A DNA stretch of 64,000 nt from Cymodocea nodosa (taxonomy: Eukaryota; Streptophyta; Magnoliopsida; Alismatales; Cymodoceaceae), in NCBI GenBank assembly GCA_036874045.1, contig CM072345.1:11828501-11892500 (forward strand), in the 5' to 3' direction. Within the stretch, counting starts at the first letter, position 1; each line of letters begins with the position of its first letter. The position numbers and the translations under genes are program-made. The notes under the pieces were generated by a model. The model was not told the origin of the DNA, did no database searches, and worked only from the letters and a program-made list of their open reading frames with translations. This document shows positions 1-13,000 of this stretch, in pieces.

Positions 1-2615
1 GAATTGAAAGAAAAAAAAAAAATAAACCGAATCATGTAATTCATCACTTTCCCATTTGTTCTCGGCTTCATTGGTGTAATGTATATTATTCCGATCAGGA
101 TTTTGTTTTACTAGATTCCATTAATGATTACAGGGGAAGGCTTTTTGGGCCATTGCTTTGTGATACAGATACGAACAATGTTGCGCGACAATCAAGCTCT
201 GTTTTGCAGCAATAATGATGGCATATTCCTATCTCACCGAATTCCAAACTGGGCTCCATGGCCACGTGAAACAGATTATCGAGCACGACATCGATAGCAT
301 TTCATTGAAAGTACGACATTTTAATGTGATTTTGATAATACATCTTTTAAGTTCAAAAGAATTGATATCAAAATTAACACGACCGTCTAACGTAGATGAA
401 GTTTACTTGTCGAAGAAGGTAGCCTAAAGACGTCGAAGGGTGTTTGTTTGGACGTTTGGAGTAGACCATCGACAGGGATATATCAATGTAAAAAACGTGA
501 AAAGATTGATATAGATTATTGAGTATGAAATCAATAATCCTACATGTAGAAGTGAAGTGGGCTCCTTCCTTTACGTCTTTGGGAAGTAGATTCTCCGAAC
601 CCGTAACGCCACACGATCATCCAAACACGGTCGCAGGGTGGTGTTGTAATTTGGAGCCGAAATAATTCTCTCCCGAAAATGACGGAAGGTAAATAATTTT
701 GGGAAATGGTCTGTCTCTTTTCTGATGATAACGGACCGCCGTTCGCCCAGTGGCTCGTACCTTTCAGCGGCAGAAAGAAAGAGGCCCAGATGATGACCCG
801 AATCTGGCTGGTGTGAGGTCACCGTCGGTCGTTGATGGGAAAGGTTAAACAAACTTTCGAATCAACGGACGCAAATAATATGACAATCATATTCAAGGCA
901 AACCAAGGCGACACATGAAATTCAACCAAACTTATGGTTAGATTTTCATGCCATTTATATCTTGTGCTGGATTTTTAAGGTCAATTTTATTAGGATTTAT
1001 GTAACAGGATCCTCGGCATACAAGAATGACTTGCAAATGCCTAGGCCGGGCAAATACAATCTTTTTCCTTAGAAGAACGAAGACTGCTTTAATTGAACTT
1101 CAACGATTGGGGAACCTTACATGCGTTCATTACATTACATGACTGTCATGGTCAGCTTGACAGAGGAGACCAACAAAGCTGACATGTATCTAGATAATGC
1201 TCTGCTTTTATGATGAAATTTACAGAAGATGAATAAATCAAAATAAAGTGAAATTCTAGTAAAATGAAATAACAAAAACTGGAGGTCTTTTTTTTTTTTT
1301 TTTTTTGAAAATCACTCTAGGATTCAACTAAAGGTCAATATTCACCTTAAAGGAAAACTACCTCAATAATTTGTAGTGAGTTGTTATTCTTTTGCTACAT
1401 GAAGGTTAATTTCTAATCTTGGAAGATGACTAACCTTTCCCTAGAGATGGATTTTTCTAACCTTAACAGTACATTGTTATTATATTTCCTTGGGGTATGT
1501 TTTCCTAAACTAAAAAGTACATTATTATTATCAGTGCAATGCTCATCTCACTTTCATTAGCAAATGTGTAGTTATCTGCTGGAGGAGAAAAGGAATCCCC
1601 TTTCCTTTTTGAACCGAAAGTCACCGTATCTGAGCTATAGTTTACATGTCCATATTTTATCGAGACAAATGATCACATTCCAAAATAAGCTTAAAAATCA
1701 TCTAACAGAAGTCTTCCCTTCGTTATAAAGTCTACAATCGACGAAAAAACTAAGAAATCAGCAACAGGTAGTGCAGTTGATTTTCCATTCTACTTGAAAA
1801 ATCGTGAATTTGAAACCATTATAAACAAACAAACAAAAAAATTCTGAGAAATCCACATGGACTTCCATTCTTTTGAAGGGTCATTAAGCCTGAGATATTG
1901 CATTCATCGTGTCCATGGAGGAACCATGATCATTACCAATCACTTTCAAGCAACTCCCAAGAGAAACCGGCAAACATGACCCTGACTTTAAAGACGACTA
2001 GAGAGTTTGTTGTGCAAGAGGCTGGGAGCTTCCAACAGGCATACAGATTCTATTCGAAGTTAGAGATAAAATGTGCACAACGTCTGATAAAAAGTAAAGC
2101 AGCCGTGATAAAGAAAAAGTTCGAGCCCAATGGGCTAGACCATCACACCCTAGATTCTTATTCTAATTTGAACGGTACAAAACTGCTATTGCAAAATATT
2201 TCAGCTTGATGCAATAACTGAACGAGAAAGATATTCTCATTATAGCCAATTGATGGACAAAAGAACAAACAACGAAAGAAGTCAATGATCCGCTCTGTGG
2301 CTGAAACGATCGTAGCTCTCAAGTGGTTTATCCTTCAGCTCCCTTAGAAGGCAAAGGTATCCTTTTCTTCTCGATGATAGGTTGGATTATACAAAGGCAA
2401 CGCAGAAAAATGAATACGTAGGTGCCTATGGGGCATCACCTGTAGGCACATAAAATCCAATCCATCCAACATATGCCGGAATCTTACACTTAAATGAAGT
2501 GAAATGAAACAATGAAAAGAAATCTGGCAGAAACATTCCCTTGCAGACAGTTTCTGCCACCAGCCAGAAGCAGAACCTCTTCCCCTCAGTCCATTCATTT
2601 CCTTTTGGACTGCAA
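1..2615. other. Left-edge non-coding region, no gene recognised
   Basis: No reading frame here matches a family I know, and none can be joined across splice sites into a recognisable protein. A less AT-rich patch lies at about 570-850 and a run of about 20 T at 1287-1306. The patch could be the 5' untranslated or promoter region of a gene outside the window, or 3' flank of the methyltransferase gene that ends at 4087. Seen: base composition only. The rest is inference. Confidence 0.5.
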
Positions 2616-2911
2616 CTAAGCATCACGGTAACTCAATCTAAAGTACGGGAGGGTTAATTTACCAAACACTCTTGGTTCAGTTAAGGCTCTGAATATATCC
2701 AAGGTCTCGAAGTGCTTACGCTAACACAAACTAGGGCTTGTATAAGGGACTAGTTTACTCCACCTAAGCATCACGGTAACTCAATCTAAAGTACGGGAGG
2801 GTTAATTTACCAAACACTCTTGGTTCAGTTAAGGCTCTGAATATATCCAAGGTCTCAAAGTGCTTACGCTAACACAATCCGGGGTTTGTATAAGGGACTA
2901 GTCTACTGCAC
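2616..2911. repeat. Tandem duplication, 148-bp period, two copies
   Basis: Copy 1 is 2616-2763 and copy 2 is 2764-2911; both begin CTAAGCATCACGGTAACTC. They differ at only a few sites, for example CGAAGTG versus CAAAGTG. The duplication therefore looks fairly recent. It lies downstream of the methyltransferase gene, and no coding potential was seen in the unit. Confidence 0.95.
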
Positions 2912-3310
2912 CTAAAGATTGATGGGATATTATTAAAAAAGCATTCCACAAAAAATACGATTGTTGGATAAATTAGAACCAGAGAAGATATATTAAAGAT
3001 TGTTCATTCATCTTTACATATTCCAAATAGAGTGGCCTCTCCTCCAGGCAATCCAACTACCACCACCACTTCACCAAAAGGGAGAAAGGATGAAAGGAAG
3101 GGGCACTAGAGTGTGAAAGAAAAAAGGGGGAAAAAAAGTTTTTGATGAAAAAAAATAGAAAGATAAGAGAAAACTTGAGCCATCCTTTACATACGGTGGT
3201 TTACAGTACTTCAACTAAAATTCACCTAAAGGCACTTTCCCTGAATCTACTGAGGAATTCCAGCCTGAAAGTAAGATGTATCAAGTTTCCTAATTAATTG
3301 GATCTGATTA

Positions 3311-3451
3311 AACATAAACAAAGGTCAAGTGGGCAATCTTATGAAATAAATTAAGGAAAAAATACTAAAGATGGTATCTGTTACAACATAAACAAAGGTC
3401 AAGTGGGAAATTTAATGAAATAAATTAAGAAAAAAAATACTAAGGATGGTA
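3311..3451. repeat. Tandem duplication, 74-bp period, two copies
   Basis: Copies start at 3311 and 3385 with AACATAAACAAAGGTCAAGT and end in ACTAARGATGGTA. There are a few substitutions and a small length change in an A run. Non-coding, 0.6 kb downstream of the methyltransferase stop codon. Confidence 0.93.
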
Positions 3452-4086
3452 AGAATCACTTCAATGCCCATCACTGCTTTTTGAAAGCAATGATAAGACT
3501 TAAGCAACATTTACAAAGGACCACTGCCCTTCTGTTGCTCTATTTGTTTACAGGTTGATTGTGATTCTGTCCATCTTCCATAAAAGTTGAAGAATCGTAT
3601 TGCCAATCTTTGCTAGCACTAAGACCAACAAACAAAAGAATGACATTAAATAAATCAAGATAAATGAAATGGCAACCAGCTAATCAACTAGATGCATTGA
3701 GATGTTGCAATCGAAAACAAAATGAAAACGGTAGTCATTCACCATTGGGCGATTTCAAGAAGTTTGAAACAGAATCTAAAAATTTGTCACATTCAATGTA
3801 TTTTGCAGGATCGTAATTTTTGAGTGAGTGTTCATACAATCACTATATCGTGTGTGACAATTCTAGAGAATAAAGCAATTATATAAACTTGAAAAAGCAG
3901 CATAACTAAAAACATTGCTACCAAACATCATTCAAGTGAAACATCTACCGAAAACTATTTGAAGGCTACCCAACACTCCAATAATTAATCACCTTCTACA
4001 AAGAATTTCCTAAGCTGCAGCCCTTAAAAGTAAAACTGGAATAAACTCATTCTCGAGACACCTATGGGCTAGTGAAGTTCGGGATT

Positions 4087-7000
4087 TCAGAAAGTGATCC
4101 TTACCAGCAAGGGGTAGCAGTGATCCTTATCATAGTTTGCCCAAGATGTGTCGGTACCATCAAGGAATTCCAAGTGCCGCTTCCACACTAGGTAATCATA
4201 GTTCTCAACTACTACATAATGCAATCCAACATCCTGTAATTTTTGCATGAATTTATCCAATGAATCACCTCTCTTAGGATTTAAAAAGAGTGCTTCTGAT
4301 TTATCTGAATGCCTTAGCAATGATTTGACCGTAAGAGCAAGACTTTCATGAAATTCCTTGAAGAATGTGCTGCAATAAAATGTGAAAATACGTTAAAATT
4401 CAAATAACATGCATCTAAAAAGGAAACACCTAATCAAAATCATGAAATGATACCAGAATCCTCAAAGAAATGATTTTGGAGAATTTCTTGATAGAAAATG
4501 AATTTGATGGGTTTGGTTTTGAGGAGAAATGCTGGCAATATAATATATCCAAAATCTAGGTAAATGAAGAAGTTGAGATTATAGCATTCCATAAATCTCC
4601 ATGATGAACTCATAACACATTGAACTATAGCAATTCTCTGGATGTCCAAAAGAAAAAAAATTACATTAAAAATCTCAAATTAGGAGATTTATTTGAAGTT
4701 TTCTGATAATAAATCTTCACAGGAGAATATTACGCAAATCTTTTCTTCTTTTCCGTCAACAATAAATGCCCATATTTTTGGAATTCAAGATTGTAACCAA
4801 ATGCTACAAAAAAATCAATTTGTTAGACCAATGACAAATCAAGGCAATCACAACACATGAATGGCATACCGAGGTAAGGTGTTCAAGCTATAATGGGTAA
4901 GCTCAGAATCAGAATATAAAGCAGAATGGTAGGTCATGATGAACGAAAAAGGACAAATCCAATGCAAGAAGGTTCCATGGGGTTAGAAAAGAGTCCAATT
5001 GTACACATCCTTGTCTTTATAAATGAAGTGATTTCTAGAATTCAAACTCATGATATCCGAGTCACAATAAAGCATTACTATTGTGCAAGGTTCACTCTAA
5101 GCTGGAAATAATGAGAAAAGAAGAATCAAAGAAATAAAATATGTAAGTCACACCTAAAATTCAGTCCCCAAAAAACAAGCACAAATTCTTTATCCTCTAC
5201 GTATATTCACAGAAACAATGGAAAATCTTTTCTTTATCATGTTTCTTATGCACAATATTGTTCAAGAATATAAATCATACCAGTCACTTGCAATTATAAA
5301 ATCAAAGGAATTCAGCATTCTTGAATCTAGTTCCTGGTTCCAGTGTAGTATCATTGACTGAACTTTTGTATCACCAAATACACCAGCATTGGCAATTATG
5401 TTCCACCGAATATCTGAATTCCATAGATTTAAAGAAGATCTAGAAAAGACAAATCACTGGAGAGGTTCGTTTACCAAGGTCATTTATTCTACATAAAATG
5501 ATAAATTATTTAATTGAGATAGATATAGGAAAGCACAAATCTAATTAATGCCACAATTGAAAGAAGGAATTAGATTGAACCATTGTAGATATCAATTAAT
5601 TCGGCCGGACAACATTACCACCAGAAATGTACAGTCATTATGATGGACCACTGCAATACACACCATGAATAGGCACTCATATCAATAGAAAAAATGCATC
5701 TTTACTTGAAAAGATACTGATAAAAAAAGGTTTTCTTGAATGCCAGCAAAAATTAATCAAATCATTGGCATTTGGCATACCACTGAATCTTACTTGCATG
5801 CCACTGAAAAAGGTTTTCTGATGGCATGCAAGTAATATTCAATGGTATGAAAGTATTTTGTTAGGGAGTCCAAATAAATATCCTTAAAAAAAATGAACTA
5901 GGATGGTAAAATAGTGTAATAAATTGAACTTCATGTGCTATCTAGGTGAAAATAAGTTGGTTAAATTGATACTGGTATTTGAGTCGTCTAACATTTGAAT
6001 GCTGATTCTTTCCTTGCAGAAATCATAGAAGGAATGCTAATTCTGGAGAGTATAGCAGAGGATGAAATTCAGAAATCAATGCAACAAAATCAATTATTTC
6101 GTTAGGTTGATAATGAAGTACATGGGATCTAAAAAATTGGATTGGAAAGCAAGCAGGAACAACGGTCAATTTTTTTGATCTCACAATAGACAAACACAAA
6201 CATCAATCAATTGACTTAATAGAAGTGTTTATGATAGATGTTTGACAAGCCCCAAAGATTGTTGACATCATTAAACTCAGTCAACAATAACAAACACCGA
6301 TAAACAAAACATAAGAAAATACCATGTAGAGATAGGAAATGATTAATTTATTAACAAAAGATAAGACTTTTATATATAGAGGCAACATAAAAAAAGACAA
6401 GTATAAATTAAACGAAGGAGGATGAAACCTACACAAGAAAGCCTAACATAGGATCCATATAAATAATCATATATTCATACATTAACAATATATAATTAAA
6501 AGTCCCGATAGAAGATCATTCTAACGAAGACAAGGCAAAATGACCAATCCAAGTATGACTAACTCACACCTAGGCACCTAGTTGGGTGCCCTGACAAATA
6601 TGCCTAGACTTACCTGATTGACACTAGGATTGGCTACTACCATCACCCAAAAGTTTATACTTCATTGTTACTTGGTTGTCTACTTTAACAGAGAAAGGGT
6701 TTCTTAGTTATCATAAAAAAAACCTAAACCTTAAGGTGAGACTTAAGAAAGAATATCAATTACCCACAGAAACTGGAAAACTTTTTTGCAGTAACTTAAA
6801 ATATTTACATAATGTAAAGAAAACAGAAATTATTTCCACCATGCAGTATTAAGTATCAACTAAAACATAAGTTATATGGCTGCACTTAGATCTTCAAAGA
6901 GCTACTAATCAACTACATGACTTTCCATATGTTTCATCAATGTAAGGATTCAATGGAAGCTATGTTTATTACCTAGAGAGGATGGTCAATATGCATTCAA

Positions 7001-10000
7001 GTTTGATCATTCGGTTTTTAATGTTCTAAGGTTGCATCATTGTTAAAACTACCAATTTGTAAAAATCACCTTAATTTCTTATAAGCTTTTTATCACATAT
7101 AGTGATTTAGTTCAGTTTAGATGCTTTCTTAGTAGTTTCCTAAGGCTTTAGCCCAATATCTTGTGTAGCATTTTATGATCTCTACACATGACAAAATAGA
7201 CTCCACAAGGCATGTCATTATTATGAAGTCCCAAATCCCGATCCCCATTGTTATAAGCTTTTAAGTGAAAGGATACAATCAACAACTTGGGGATTTCCAT
7301 CAGAGATGATGACTTCACGTGCATCTGTGACAGCAGCAATGGTCAACCCGGCTAATCCATAACCAGATCCAAGTTCAAGTACTCTTTTTGATCTGAAAAT
7401 CATCAAAGAAAAGCATTAATCATATATAGTTGAAAAGGCACAATGATGATGGATGAATCAGGTAATTCTGTTAAAACAAATTTCAGACAAAGGCACCTTC
7501 ATCCACAACAAAGTTGGCAGACCTGAACATGTCATTGTGATTTAGACAAAAATATGCAAGAACATCCTCTGATGGCCAACAACCTATAATACAAAATAAA
7601 AAATAGTATTTATTTCATCACAGCTTTTAAATAAAAATCAGAATATGTTGTTTTAAAAGGAGCAAGAAAATAATTGAAGCTACAAAAAATCAAGCAGATA
7701 CACCAGAAAGGACTGAAAGCAGGATTTACGAATCTGCAAATGGAACAAGATCATCTTCAAATCTCTTACTATGTGTTTGGGCTGAAGTCCATAGTCCTCT
7801 TCTCATTAATGGAAGTCTCTTAGTCAGATACAAGTTCACTTCCAAAGGTAAAGTCTACAAATCAATCTTGATCATGGACTAAGAACTAGTTCTTCCCCTA
7901 ATCTGCCTCCAATTGCAAACATCCGACTAAGAAAAATGAGGTATTTCTTTATAATCATGTTTTTCATCAACCAACAGACAGGACATCTAGAATTTAATTT
8001 AGTGAAGAATACTTTTGAAGTGAAAAGGAAAACTGTAGAAGATGTTTATTTGCCTAGCTATGCTTTACGATACTGAAGGTTAGGTTTTAAGCAAAAACAT
8101 GTCAAAGAATAAGGGTATTTGAAATAAAAATATTAAAATGGATGAATAGTAATACTTCAAGAAATAAATTCATTTGAAGTAGAGTAGGGGTAATGCCATT
8201 GAAGGATAAAATGAGAGGATATCATCTTAGTTTGGTGTTGGATTGAGACTTAATAAGTGCACCAATAAGATAGTTTGGTGAGTGGGAGCCATGAAAATTC
8301 CTACAAGAAAAACAATGGTAAACCAATGTTTCAGGGTTCATTAGGAATATGCACCTACGTTATAGAATTAAAATTTAGATTTAGAAAACACATTAAGATA
8401 TGCATGCCAACTACACCTATTAGTATTAAAACATTGATTATTGTTGTATAAATATATGGTAAATTTAACACCAAAATACAAATAAAATAGATCTCTAGGA
8501 TTGAGTTAAATTTCATTGTTATATATGAATTTTTTTAGTAATAATTTTAAGTAAATATCATTTGTAAATTTTTTAATGTCTAAATATCACTATGAATTAC
8601 TTTTTTTTGTCTAATATCATTATTAAATTCTTCAAGTCATCATGACTAAAAATTAAATTTAATTAGTCTTAAATGTATATCAATGCTACCTCTAGATTAT
8701 CTTGAAGTTTCAATTTGAAATTCTTAGTTTTAATCCAATTCCATTGGATTTTAGTTTTTTAGTCATATCTCCACACCACTTCAACCAAAATGTGATATGT
8801 TTTCAATTTTCATTGACTTGAGGTTGATTGCAAAATAAAAATTTAAAATTACACCCATAAAAAGTAAGAATCAATAAATTTAGCTGAAATTAAAAGAAAT
8901 AGAGGGTGTTAAAAATTACATAGTTTGAAATAGTGAGATATATTAAAAATTAAACAACCTAGCAAAGAATATGATGATGGATAGAAATAAATTGAGAGAA
9001 AGGAATTATATGCTAGCCCTATATAAAAGATTCAAGGCATTAATTGAAGACTTATTTGGTGTTCTTATGTTGTTATCATTAAGTAAAAAATCTTTTTTAC
9101 TAATGAAGACAAGGCAAGATGACCAATCCAAGCATACCTAACTCACACCTAGGCAACTAGTTGGGTGCCCTGACAAATATGCCTAGACTTACCTGATTGA
9201 CACTAGGATTGGACTACTACCATCACCCAAAAGTTTATACTTCATTGTTACTTGGTTGTCTACTTTAACAGAGAAAGGGTTTCTTAGTTATCATAAAAAA
9301 AACCTAAACCTTAAGGTGAGACTTAAGAAAGAATATCAATTACCCACAGAAACTGGAAAACTTTTTTGCAGTAACTTAAAATATTTACATAATGTAAAGA
9401 AAACAGAAATTATTCCCACCATGCAGTATTAAGAATCAACTAAAACATAAGTTATATGGCTACACTTGGATCTTCAAAGAGCTACTAATCAACTACATGA
9501 CTTTCCATATGTTTCATCAATGTAAGGATTCAATGGAAACTATGTTTATTACCTAGAGAGGATAGTCAATATGCATTCAAGTTTGATCATTTGGTTTTTA
9601 ATGTTCTAAGGTTGCATCATTGTTAAAACTACCAATTTGTAAAAACCACCTTAATTTCTTATAAGCTTTTTATCACATATAGTGATTTAGTTCAGTTTAG
9701 ATGCTTTCTTAGTAGTTGCCTTAGGCTTTAGCCCAAAAAATTGTGTAGCATTTTATGATCTCTACACATGACAAAATAAACTCCACAAGGCATGTCATTA
9801 TTATGAAGTCCCAAATCCCGATCCCCATTGTTATAAGCTTTTAAGTGAAAGGATACAATCAAAAACTTGGGGATTTCCATCAGAGATGATGACTTGGTGT
9901 TCTCATGTTGTTGTCGTTAAGGGCGTGCTAGTGCATGACGGAAAATTCTAATGGAAATTAAATGGAAAATTTGTAACGGAAAGGAAAAGGAAAATTCTGA

Positions 10001-13000
10001 GAGGGGTTTAGTGCAGGACGGAAAATTCTGATGGAAATTCTGACAAAAGTTTATTATAACTAATATTCGAAAAATACAAATACATCTTAATTGAAATATT
10101 ACAATACGAAATAATATCATCTAGTTCTTCCATCCTACATTGCCATCATCATATCTTCTCGCATCTTATCTGTCATTTCTTTTCTTTGTTCTTGAGTCAT
10201 TCGAACCTGAGCATTGCTTTCTATATGTATCTCTCCCATTGGTTGTATATCATCAATAATATTTAACTCTTCCAACTCATCTAGCAGGTCCTCAAGTAAA
10301 TCTTCCTTATCAGTCTTACGAATAAAATTATAAAGCAAAAAACATGCGATGACAATCTTTACTTGTATTTCATATGGATATAGTATTTGACCACGTAATA
10401 TTGAGAATCGATGTTTCACAACTCCAAATGTACGCTCAATGACTGTTCTCAGTTGTGAATGTCTGTAGTTGAAATTTTCTACAGCATTACGAGGAACTCT
10501 ATCATTAACATAATCAAATAGATGATATCTTACACCTCGATATGGACAAATATATTCTGGTCGATTTGGATATCCAGCATCAACTAAGTAAAACTTACCT
10601 GTATAAAAAAAATATTAGTATGGTGATGTCTTCATAACTTGTAGAAGTGGAAAACACATTTACCTGGTGGAACTTGAAAACCATTAGGTCTAGTAACTGC
10701 ATCTTGGAGAATACGAGCATCAACAGCTGATCCTTCCCAACCAGCTAAAATATATGTAAATTCCATATCAAAATTACATGCTGCCATTACATTTTAAGAT
10801 AATTCACCTTTCATGTTCCTAAATCTTGTTGTTTCTTGTCCATAAATAGTCGCTTTGATATGTATACCATCAATAGCTCCAATACAATCCTATAAACATG
10901 TACTTTTATTTTGATATTGACTAAAATAACATTAAAGATAAGGAAACACCAAAGGTGTGAAAATGTACCTTAAAATATGGGTACACATTTGAGTCTTGAC
11001 GAATTCGACTTAGTATTTCAGATGAAGGTCTTGCTAGAAGAACATAATTTAATCGTAATACAGCATTCAACACTTCATTAAAATATTTACTAACTGTCCA
11101 ACTTGATCGACTAAATCGTTCTGTAGTTACTCCATACCTTTGATTTTGCCTAACTGTCACAAGGAACATGGCAAACTTCTCTTCTACATTAATATTGTTG
11201 GTATCTTTCAACACTTCTTCCCTCTTCATTAATTCACAAAAACCCTTGAAGACACTTTGACTCATTCTATAAATCTTTCGACAATTGTAAACTTGATGTG
11301 GTAAAGAAAGATCTAGTAATCTTCTTATATAATCTGCACCTTCTTTATTATAAATACAACTTGTACTTGAAAACAAAGTTGAGGTACTTGCAATCCCTGC
11401 TAAAATATTCTAAAAAGTAAGTAAACGTCTTCGCCTTCTTCTAGCATGTTCTTCCTCTTCTTCAAAATCCTCTTCAAAATTCATCGTCACCTACAAAATT
11501 TTATGTCCAAACATATTACAAGGTTGTAATACAAATAAACATATTACATGAAATCATTCCACAATTAATAGAACATAATAAAATATGATAAACAAACATC
11601 AATAATAATATCATTCCATATTTCCTTGTCCAAACAAAAAGTAGTTACATCATACATCTAATACAAAAAAAAAACATGTAAATCATCTTTAGTCTTTCAT
11701 CTTTTCTAAGTGAAACTTCAACCATCCTTGTCGCATTTCTTTTGGAATTGATAGAAATATTTTACTGATTTCTTGCTTTTGGAATAATTGAGTAGTTTTA
11801 TATCGATCAGTCATAGATAGATCTTCAATCTCAAATATTGAAGCAATAGCTTCATCTAAAAAAGACTCAGACTTCTTTTACCATGCAAACATTTCCTTCT
11901 TCCATGCAAACATTTCCTTCTTACATACAAACATCTCCTTTTGTATGTGAACCATCTCTCTCATTTGTTCATTACGTACCTCATCATTAACAGTATCTTG
12001 TTCACACAAAGTAAGAAAAGCTCGTGACGTATCTTTCAAACTTTCTGCTATCATTTGTTGAGATTCTACATGAGGGCATGCTCGCTTCCCCTTTTTCCTC
12101 TGCTCCAATGGAACATGTGCACTTCCTCCTGAATTAGGAGGTATGTTAGAATCGAGGTTCATTCCATCTTGTGTAATGTCTAGAGTAAATGTATTTGGAA
12201 CTTGAGTGTTTGGTACAATGTCTAATTCTTCTGCCTGTCTAGACATATTTCCACTAGCCATAGTATCTTCAAAAATGAGTTGTAATTGTTCATAAATCAA
12301 ACATGGTTTTACCTTGCAGCTTTCATACTCTGGATGTGCCTACATAAAATTACAATATATATTAAGAAAAATTCAATACAATTGGGATAATCTTAAAGTA
12401 TGTAAATAAAAATCTTACCTTAATAAACTCCTTCCATATCTCTTCATCTATATCAGTATACCTTTATATGAAATTCCATCCCCATCCACTCTGATTTGCA
12501 ATTTTTGAGTAGTTACGATAAATTTGTCTCCATGTCTTTAAGCGACTTTCCACATTCTTCTTTGTAATACATGCATTCCTTCTATTATTGTATTTTTCAA
12601 CTACTTCATCCCAAGTGCTCCCTTTTATCTTTCCATCTTGGGTTTTTTTGTTTCCCTCATTTAATAATTCTGATAAAATATCTAAAAAGAATGCATCTGT
12701 ATCAGCATTCCAAGTCATATAAGTTCGTCCTCCATTACCCCATCCTCTATCAGGAGTACTCATTTACTGCATAAGATCAAATATTAATTAACTGCTCTGA
12801 CAGAAGATTATGATATTTACAAAAACATAATATATTTTGTCAATCTACTCAATAATTGAAAATGAAAGCAAACCAATAAATATATATTAATATTAAATGG
12901 TTAATGAATTAAATAACTTATGCCAAATAATAAATGCAAAACAATATCCTATGCCAAACAGAATTATCTTACGAATCACATCAATAAATGGTACATGAGG

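Noticed and set aside
1898..2209. 103-codon plus-strand frame
   Set aside because: No recognisable domain, no splice-linked partner exons and ordinary non-coding composition.
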